Of a stretch of DNA of 5,770 nt, positions 1-4,641 are shown piece by piece. Origin of the DNA: CAZUZD01 sp964624465 (lineage in GTDB: Bacteria; Planctomycetota; Planctomycetia; Isosphaerales; Isosphaeraceae); NCBI GenBank assembly GCA_964624465.1, contig CAZUZD010000367.1, forward strand, positions 1 through 5,770, read 5' to 3'. Both the position numbers and the translations under genes were made by a program. Below the pieces are notes generated by a model that ran no database searches, had not been told where the DNA came from, and was given only the letters and a program-made list of their open reading frames with translations. Every line of letters begins with the position of its first letter. Positions within the stretch are counted from its first letter, which is position 1.

Positions 1-2262
1 CGTCAGGTTCTTGACGCCGTCGGCGATCGCGGTGGCCGGGGTGAACGACCAGGTCAGGCCGCTGACGACCGCCGTGCCGATCCGGACGGCACCGTCGAAG
101 ATGCCGACCTCGTCGTTGGTGGCCAGGCTGCCGCTGATCGTACCGCTGAGCGTGGGCGTGGCGTCGTTGGTGAAGCCGCCGTTGGCCACCGACCCGGTCA
201 CTGGCGCCACGTTGTCGCTGAGGCCGACGATCGTGGTCGAGATGGCCGAGGTCACCGTGTCGACGGTGAAGGTCCGCACCGGGGTGGCCGGGCCGAGCAG
301 GCCGCCCGACTCGACGCGGATCGTGAGGTTGTAGGTGCCGTCGGCCAGCGGGGTGGTCGGCCAGTAGTACCACTGGTGGGTGTTGTACGGCGTGCCGGTG
401 CCGATCTGCGTGCCATTGTTGTACACCCGGACCGTCTGGCCGGCGGTCAGCGGGGTGCTGAGCACGCCGATCATGATCGGCTGGGGATCGTTGGTGTGGC
501 CGCCGGGCTGCACCGAGCCGGCCTGCGGCGTGGTGTGGTCGACCAGGTCGTGGACCAGGACGGTGGTCACCGGAGCCTCGACGACGTTGAGCACCCCGAT
601 CGTGAAGGTCTGCTCGGAGATCTGGCCGCCGGGGTTGGTGGCCCGGACCCGGACCGAGTAGCTCGACTTGGTCTCGAAGTCGAACGACGCGGCCGTGCGG
701 AGCTGGTTGCCGACGATCGTGAAGCTGGCGTTGTCGGTCGAGCCGGCCCCGGCCACCAGGCTGTAGGTCCAGTTGCTGCCCGCGTTGCCGTTGACGGCCC
801 CCAGGGTGCCGACCGTCGTGCCGGCGGGCTGGTTCTCCGCCACGGTGTTGCCGGTCAGCGCGACGCCGATCGGCAGGACCCCCAGCCGGTAGAGGCTGCG
901 GCCGGTGGTGCCGTCGCTGGCCGAGTAGAACACGGCGTCGGGCGCGCCCGTCAGGCCGGCCACGCCAGCGCCGTCGGTGCTGCTGGAGTAGTCCTGGACC
1001 AGCTCCGAGCCCTCGGCCGTGCCGTCGGTCTGCCAGAGCTGGAACGGGTTCTTGCCATCGGTGGCGGTGAAGGTCAGGAAGCCGTTGACCGACGTGAGGT
1101 TCGTCGGGTTCGAGCTCGCGAGGCCGGGGGCCAGGTCGCGGACCAGGACCGTGCCGGCCTCGGTGCCGTCGCTCTTCCAGAGCTCGACGCCGGTCTTGCT
1201 GTCGTTGGCCGTGAAGTAGAGGGTGTTGTCCTTGGCGATCAGGTTCGCCGGGTTCGACCCGGAGTTGCCGACGGTGATGTCGCGGACCAGGCGGGTCCCC
1301 TCGGTCGTGCCATCGGTCCGCCACAGCTCGACGCCGGTGGTACCGTCATCGACCGTGAAGAAGGTGATGTCGCCCACCGTGATGATGTTGCTGGGCGCCG
1401 AGCTGGCCCCGGCCTTGAACTCGCGGACCAGGACCGTGCCGGCCTCGGTGCCGTCGCTCTTCCAGAGCTCGTTTCCGCTGGAGCCGTCGTTGGCCGAGAA
1501 GTACACGACGTTGCCGGCGGCCGCCAGGCTCGCCGGGTTGGCGCTGGCGGCACCCTTGCGAATGTCGCGGACCAGGCTCGTGCCCTTGCTGTCGGTCTTC
1601 CAGAGCTCGTTGCCGCTGGAGCCGTCGCTGGCGGCGAAGAAGAGCGTCGCGCCGGCGGCGGTCAGCCCGGTCGGAGCCACCTTGAACGGCGTGCTGTTGA
1701 CCTGGGTCGGCTTCGTACCGTCGGTCGCCCAGAGCTGGACGCCGTTCTTGCCGTCGTCGGCGGTGAAGTAGAGCTTGCCGCCGACCGCCGTGAGCTCGGC
1801 CGGATTCGAGCTGGCCAGGCCCGGGGCCAGGTCGCTGACCAGAGTCGTCGTCTGGCCATCGGTCTTCCAGAGCTCGACGCCGTTGACGCCGTCGTTGGCC
1901 GTGAAGTAGAGCGTCTCACCCACCAGGGTCAGGTTGGCGGGGCTGGAGCTGGCGCTCCCCTTGGCCACGTCGGCCACCATCCGGGTGCCCGCGGCCGTGC
2001 CGTCGGTCTGCCACAGCTCCACGCCGGTGCTGCCGTCGTCGGCCGTGAAGTAGGTGGTCTTGCCCAGGCTCAGGAACTGCGCCGGAGCCGCGCTGCCCTT
2101 CGAGAAGTCGTACAGCAGCTCCGGAGCCCCCGTGAGCATCTGGCGCTCCTCGAGCGACTCCACCAGACCAGGGCCGAACGGCCGGGCCGCCCGCCGGGTC
2201 CCGCGGGGCCGGGAGCGGAACAGGCCGGATCGCATCGTGCTGGAGTTCTCGGGACGGCTCAT
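1..2262 (-). CDS. ELWxxDGT repeat protein with LEPR-XLL-type N-terminus, cadherin-like and Ig-like domains (partial, 3' end outside window)
   Basis: The frame is open from an ATG at 2262 to the window edge (754 codons, no stop). The start is supported by a GGAG eight bases upstream; an in-frame stop lies at 2308-2310 and no other ATG lies between. Residues 1-34 are Arg-rich without a hydrophobic segment. LEERQML at 37-43 matches the LEPR-XLL motif found near the N-terminus of large planctomycete surface or exported proteins. Residues 46-458 hold eight copies of [EQ]LWxxDGT (Trp at 84, 132, 178, 221, 267, 314, 362, 410), each preceded by a YFTANDG-like strand, plus a degenerate ninth ending in RSLYRLG. 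Residues about 464-560 look like a cadherin domain (AENQPAGT, FDFETKSSYSV, VRATNPGG). Two Ig-like domains follow, about 565-668 and 673-754, each with a GGxTND signature. The architecture suggests a large extracellular or cell-surface protein, perhaps adhesive, with a repeat region that may fold as a beta-propeller. The role is inferred and the C-terminus is unseen. Confidence 0.9.
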   Translation of the reverse strand, partial: MSRPENSSTMRSGLFRSRPRGTRRAARPFGPGLVESLEERQMLTGAPELLYDFSKGSAAPAQFLSLGKTTYFTADDGSTGVELWQTDGTAAGTRMVADVAKGSASSSPANLTLVGETLYFTANDGVNGVELWKTDGQTTTLVSDLAPGLASSNPAELTAVGGKLYFTADDGKNGVQLWATDGTKPTQVNSTPFKVAPTGLTAAGATLFFAASDGSSGNELWKTDSKGTSLVRDIRKGAASANPASLAAAGNVVYFSANDGSSGNELWKSDGTEAGTVLVREFKAGASSAPSNIITVGDITFFTVDDGTTGVELWRTDGTTEGTRLVRDITVGNSGSNPANLIAKDNTLYFTANDSKTGVELWKSDGTEAGTVLVRDLAPGLASSNPTNLTSVNGFLTFTATDGKNPFQLWQTDGTAEGSELVQDYSSSTDGAGVAGLTGAPDAVFYSASDGTTGRSLYRLGVLPIGVALTGNTVAENQPAGTTVGTLGAVNGNAGSNWTYSLVAGAGSTDNASFTIVGNQLRTAASFDFETKSSYSVRVRATNPGGQISEQTFTIGVLNVVEAPVTTVLVHDLVDHTTPQAGSVQPGGHTNDPQPIMIGVLSTPLTAGQTVRVYNNGTQIGTGTPYNTHQWYYWPTTPLADGTYNLTIRVESGGLLGPATPVRTFTVDTVTSAISTTIVGLSDNVAPVTGSVANGGFTNDATPTLSGTISGSLATNDEVGIFDGAVRIGTAVVSGLTWSFTPATAIADGVKNLT
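1136..1186. repeat. 51-bp perfect direct repeat, copy A
   Basis: These 51 bases are identical to 1421-1471. The repeat lies inside the ELWxxDGT array and encodes the ELWKSDGTEAGTVLVR stretch of one unit. The two copies are 285 bp apart, which is 95 codons or two repeat units, so the reading frame is kept. Confidence 0.93.
1421..1471. repeat. 51-bp perfect direct repeat, copy B
   Basis: Second copy of the segment at 1136-1186. Bases on both sides differ at once (the base before is C here and G in copy A; after the shared stretch the sequence is TTTCCG here and ACGCCG in copy A). The identity is therefore confined to the ELW motif and the strand after it. Other units in the array encode similar peptides with different codons, which makes this exact match stand out. 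Confidence 0.93.
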
Positions 2263-2270
2263 CGGGGCAA

Positions 2271-2274
2271 CTCC
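2271..2274 (-). promoter_or_regulatory. Ribosome binding site for the ELWxxDGT repeat protein
   Basis: On the minus strand GGAG lies eight bases before the ATG at 2262. It supports that start over the in-frame GTG at 2304. Confidence 0.6.
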
Positions 2275-2780
2275 GTGGATATTTCTGCAAAGGGCGACCG
2301 ACACGGGTCAGGCTCAGGACCCGAGCGGGCCGGCCATCGAAACGATCGCGAACTTCCGATCGACCGTGTTGAGCCGTGCCTCACCGAGGCATCCGGTTCA
2401 ACTGTGGCTCTCCCATTACGCAAAGCACGAACCGGACCAGGAATTCCCCATCAAGATCAATTGCATATGCTGGTCTCGAAACCAGGTTCAACCCACGACA
2501 AAACCCACAAACCAAATCCATAAAAGGACTTGCGACAAGACCCTCGACCAGAATCCCTGTCAGCCCCGGCGTCTCCCCACGACCCGCCCGCGCGGTGAGT
2601 GGCCGGTCGGGCGTCTCAATCTGAGGCAGTTCTCTCAGAACGGCCCTCGCATCGAGACTCGTGCCCGTGATGCCCGGTCGGGCCGGAGGCGCCGGGATTT
2701 CGCTTGGCGGCGATCGGGGCGCGGCCCAGAATGCGGTCGGCGCGGGCGTCGGCGCCACGATCGACCGCGAACCGGGCACC

Positions 2781-2785
2781 GAGGG
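2781..2785 (+). promoter_or_regulatory. Ribosome binding site deciding the start of the TolB-like gene
   Basis: GAGGG lies seven bases before the ATG at 2793. The next in-frame ATG upstream, at 2661, has no comparable site and would place 44 unlikely residues ahead of a well-placed Tat signal. The start at 2793 is therefore preferred. Confidence 0.65.
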
Positions 2786-2792
2786 CCAGTCG

Positions 2793-4079
2793 ATGGAGAT
2801 TTCGCACGCGCAGGACGGGTCCGCGGGGTCAGCCAACCGCTGGGGGCGGCGCGACTTCGGCCGCGCGGTGGCCGCCGGCCTGCTGGGGGCCGCGCTGACG
2901 CGACCCGCCCGGGGCGGCGGGGGGCTCCGGACGGACGGGGGCTCGGCGACGATCAGCTTCGTGTCGCAGGGGCGCATCGGGGTGATCCGCCCCGACGGCA
3001 GCGGGATGCGGTGGCTCACCCTCGAGCGGCCCGGGCAGGCGACCTGGCAGGTGGCCGGGGTGCTGGGCGGCTCCGGGCGGCTGCTCCTGCTCAGCATGGA
3101 GCCCCGCCGCGACGGGCCCGGCCGGCCGTTCGACATCTATTACACCCAGACGCCCACCCACCTCTGGGCCTACGACCTCGAGCACGGGCGCCTGGAGGAG
3201 CTGGTCGCCGACCGTCGCGCGCTGGCGCCGTTCGTGACGCCGGCCCTGGTGCTGGGCGACGACCGGCTGCTGGTCCAGATCGTGCGCCAGAACGTCGGGC
3301 AGATCGTGAGCGTCGGGCGCGACGGCTCGGACCCGAGGCCGTTCACGAGGCCCGGCGAGGGGTTGCCCTATGGCCTGAGTCTCAGCCCCGACGGCCAGCG
3401 GGTCGCCTTCCACCTGGCGGGCCCGCAGGGCTACCAGGTCTGGACCAGCGACCGCGACGGCGGCGACCGCGTGCGGCTGGCGGCCGACGCCGGGCACCTG
3501 TACTTCGGCACGAGCTGGTCGCCCGACGGCCGCTGGGTCCTGTTCGTCGACTGCCGGGACGGCCAGGATCCCGGCCACGACTGGGCGGACGTGTGCATCG
3601 CCCGCGCCGACGGCAGCGAGCTGCGACGGCTCACCGAGGGCCAGGCGATGTGGTTCGCCGCCACCTACGGCCCGCCCGGCAACCGCGGCGGCGGCTCGAA
3701 CGTACCGGCCTGGACCCCCGACGGCGCGATCGTCTTCCCCAGGCGGCTGCCGGGCTCGCGGGTCCCCTGGGCGTACCAGGCCGATCGGCCGGATGTGGAC
3801 CACTTCAACCGCGAGTACCGCCCCGACGCCGCCCACGGCGGCACCGGGATCGCGCGCATCGACCCGGCCGACCGGGCCGTCCGCCCGCTCACGGACCCCG
3901 GTCCCGCCGTCTGGGACTTCCGCGCCACGGTCGCCCCCGACGGCCGCCGGGTCGCCTTCTGCCGGGCCCCGACCGGCGAGCCGCCGGGCCTCTGGGTCAT
4001 GGCCGCCGACGGCACGGGGGCCCGCCTGCTGACGCGCGGGCTCGACGACCGCGGCGTCGATCACCCGCGCTGGCTCTGA
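2793..4079 (+). CDS. Tat-exported TolB/PD40-like beta-propeller protein
   Basis: The 428-residue product starts with a twin-arginine signal: GRRDFGR at 18-24, then an Ala/Leu/Gly-rich hydrophobic segment to about residue 35. The rest is built of TolB/WD40-like PD40 repeats. The clearest marks are SPDGQRVAF at 198, WSPDGRWVLF at 242, TPDGAIVF at 308 and APDGRRVAF at 381, alternating with LWVMAADGTGARLLT-type strands. Five or six blades are plausible. No peptidase or lyase domain follows; the protein ends in HPRWL just after the last blade. Such proteins usually bind ligands or partners rather than catalyse. TolB of the Tol-Pal system has a similar propeller but a dedicated N-terminal domain, not seen here, so the name tolB is not justified. 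The fold also resembles oligogalacturonate lyase propellers, but I could not identify their catalytic residues. It is divergent from the ELWxxDGT gene and convergent with the small gene at 4084. Periplasmic location is inferred from the signal. Confidence 0.85.
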   Translation: MEISHAQDGSAGSANRWGRRDFGRAVAAGLLGAALTRPARGGGGLRTDGGSATISFVSQGRIGVIRPDGSGMRWLTLERPGQATWQVAGVLGGSGRLLLLSMEPRRDGPGRPFDIYYTQTPTHLWAYDLEHGRLEELVADRRALAPFVTPALVLGDDRLLVQIVRQNVGQIVSVGRDGSDPRPFTRPGEGLPYGLSLSPDGQRVAFHLAGPQGYQVWTSDRDGGDRVRLAADAGHLYFGTSWSPDGRWVLFVDCRDGQDPGHDWADVCIARADGSELRRLTEGQAMWFAATYGPPGNRGGGSNVPAWTPDGAIVFPRRLPGSRVPWAYQADRPDVDHFNREYRPDAAHGGTGIARIDPADRAVRPLTDPGPAVWDFRATVAPDGRRVAFCRAPTGEPPGLWVMAADGTGARLLTRGLDDRGVDHPRWL

Positions 4080-4087
4080 GCGCTCAG
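4076..4087. other. 12-bp perfect palindrome holding both convergent stop codons
   Basis: CTGAGCGCTCAG reads the same on both strands. It contains the plus-strand TGA (4077-4079) and the minus-strand TGA (complement of 4084-4086), with GCGC between them. The symmetry stops at the next base on each side. As RNA it would form at most a very short stem, so a terminator role is doubtful. Confidence 0.85.
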
Positions 4088-4518
4088 GCCAGCTCGGGCG
4101 CGGGGGGCAGGGCGGCGAAGTCGAGCGGCCGGCTCGCCGGGCCGGGGGCCTGGTCGCGGGTCGCGATCAGCTCGAGCGTGGTGACGTAGAGCCGCACCCC
4201 GTGCTGCGCCGGGGCCGGCTCGGAGGCCACCCGCACGATCCGCAGCCCGCCGGCCGGGAAGCCGGCGAACGGCCGGTCGTTGTGGCAGCCCTGCACGCCC
4301 GCGCGGAGCAGGTCGCAGTCGCCCACCGGGATGCGGCGGTCGCCCGCGGAGTCGGCCCGGTCGGCGAAGGCCGCGCGGACGGCCGCCTCGAACGGCCGGA
4401 GCCGGAGCGTCGGGCCGGGGAGACCGATCTCGGGCCGGGCGTCGGCCCGGGCCCCGAGTCCCAGCGGCCAGGCCGCGCCCAGGGTGGCGAGCAGGGACCG
4501 TCGACTGCACGTCCTCAT
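4084..4518 (-). CDS. Small secreted protein of unknown function with Tat-like signal
   Basis: I do not recognise this 144-residue protein. It begins with a short exported-type signal: CSRRSLLATLGAA at 4-16, fitting the twin-arginine pattern S-R-R-x-L-L, a hydrophobic core to about residue 23, and a likely cleavage near ARADA (23-27). The mature part has a Pro/Leu/Arg-rich start, a short acidic-basic segment (FADRADSAGDRR, 51-62), then Cys68 and Cys78 in GDC and QGC contexts that could form a disulfide, two beta-strand-like runs (GLRIVRVAS and GVRLYVTTLELIAT, about 91-120) and a Pro/Ala-rich tail. ATG 4518 is chosen because AGAGGA lies nine bases upstream. A TTG at 4527 would sit directly on that site. 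It is downstream of katE on the same strand (123-bp gap) and convergent with the TolB-like gene. Coding status is supported by the signal peptide, ribosome site and tight packing, not by homology. Confidence 0.72.
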   Translation of the reverse strand: MRTCSRRSLLATLGAAWPLGLGARADARPEIGLPGPTLRLRPFEAAVRAAFADRADSAGDRRIPVGDCDLLRAGVQGCHNDRPFAGFPAGGLRIVRVASEPAPAQHGVRLYVTTLELIATRDQAPGPASRPLDFAALPPAPELA

Positions 4519-4527
4519 CGGTGCCAA

Positions 4528-4533
4528 TCCTCT
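4528..4533 (-). promoter_or_regulatory. Ribosome binding site of the small Tat-like protein
   Basis: AGAGGA on the minus strand ends nine bases before the ATG at 4518. It overlaps the position where a site for the alternative TTG start (4527) would be needed, so it decides for the ATG. Confidence 0.6.
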
Positions 4534-4574
4534 CGGTGACGTCGCGGGCGGAACGGGCCGGGATGGACGGGGCG

Positions 4575-4617
4575 CCCGCGCCCGCCGCCGCCAGGGAGGC
4601 GGCGGGCCGGGCGCGGG
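4575..4617 (-). terminator. Strong GC hairpin downstream of katE, possible terminator without U-tract
   Basis: An outer perfect 10-bp stem (4575-4584 with 4608-4617) continues, after a two-base bulge (4606-4607), into an inner perfect 8-bp stem (4585-4592 with 4598-4605) closed by a five-base loop. All 18 pairs are G-C. It begins 24 bases past the katE stop and lies before the small gene on the same strand. No T-run follows in the direction of transcription, so it is not a classical intrinsic terminator. It may terminate inefficiently or protect the 3' end of the katE mRNA. Confidence 0.5.
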
Positions 4618-4641
4618 GCGGGCGTTGATGGTGGCCCGGGC

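Larger units (their letters stand above)
889..2127 (-). repeat. Array of eight ELWxxDGT protein repeats plus a degenerate ninth
   Basis: Within the large minus-strand gene, residues 46-458 are a head-to-tail array. Each unit reads roughly as an aromatic strand (YFTANDG or similar), G-x-ELW, two residues, DGT, a T-x-LV strand, then a Ser/Ala/Asn-rich turn and N-L. Distances between successive Trp residues are 48, 46, 43, 46, 47, 48 and 48. Copy 3 reads QLWATDGT. Copy 4 reads ELWKTDSKGT, with two residues inserted before the GT. Copy 8 reads QLWQTDGT. The ninth keeps FYSASDGTTG but has RSLY in place of ELW. The regular period and predicted strands fit blade-like units of a beta-propeller, but that fold is an inference. 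Confidence 0.88.
2263..2792. other. Divergent intergenic region, no convincing gene
   Basis: This 530-bp gap separates two divergently transcribed genes and must hold both promoters. The stretch from about 2400 to 2530 is clearly lower in GC than the rest of the window, and 2490-2524 is almost purely A and C on the plus strand. Two small inverted repeats lie on the side of the minus-strand gene: CGGGTC/GACCCG at 2304-2323 (8-base loop) and TGCCTC/GAGGCA at 2377-2391 (3-base loop). Eight-base palindromes GGAATTCC (2440-2447) and GCATATGC (2463-2470) are also present. Only weak sigma-70-like matches are visible: ACGACA at 2495 with CATAAA at 2519 on the plus strand (18-base spacer), and TTGAAC (2491-2486) with ATATGC (2468-2463) on the minus strand. 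Neither is strong enough to call. Short open frames here have no recognisable protein character. Confidence 0.6.

Noticed and set aside
376..2523. 715-codon plus-strand open frame
   Set aside because: It is the exact antisense mirror of the ELWxxDGT gene. It is low in complexity (Gly, Arg, Ala, Val), has no recognisable domain, and stays open because GC-rich codons rarely give stops on the other strand.
2376..2624. 82-codon plus-strand frame in the intergenic region
   Set aside because: No ribosome site, no recognisable protein features, and it spans the likely promoter region.
2661..2792. 44-residue N-terminal extension of the TolB-like protein from the ATG at 2661
   Set aside because: No ribosome binding site at 2661, and the extension would bury the Tat signal. 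GAGGG before 2793 and the signal position favour the shorter form.
2829..4064. 411-codon minus-strand open frame opposite the TolB-like gene
   Set aside because: Antisense mirror of the real gene, with Val/Gly/Ala/Arg-biased composition and no domain.
2054..4189. 711-codon plus-strand open frame across the intergenic region and the TolB-like gene
   Set aside because: Out-of-frame shadow, extremely Arg/Pro/Gly-rich over 2700-4100. The overlapping frame at 2793 has a signal peptide and PD40 motifs.
4519..4527. TTG start at 4527 for the small Tat-like protein
   Set aside because: The only Shine-Dalgarno-like sequence (AGAGGA, 4528-4533) directly abuts the TTG with no spacing, but is well spaced for the ATG at 4518.
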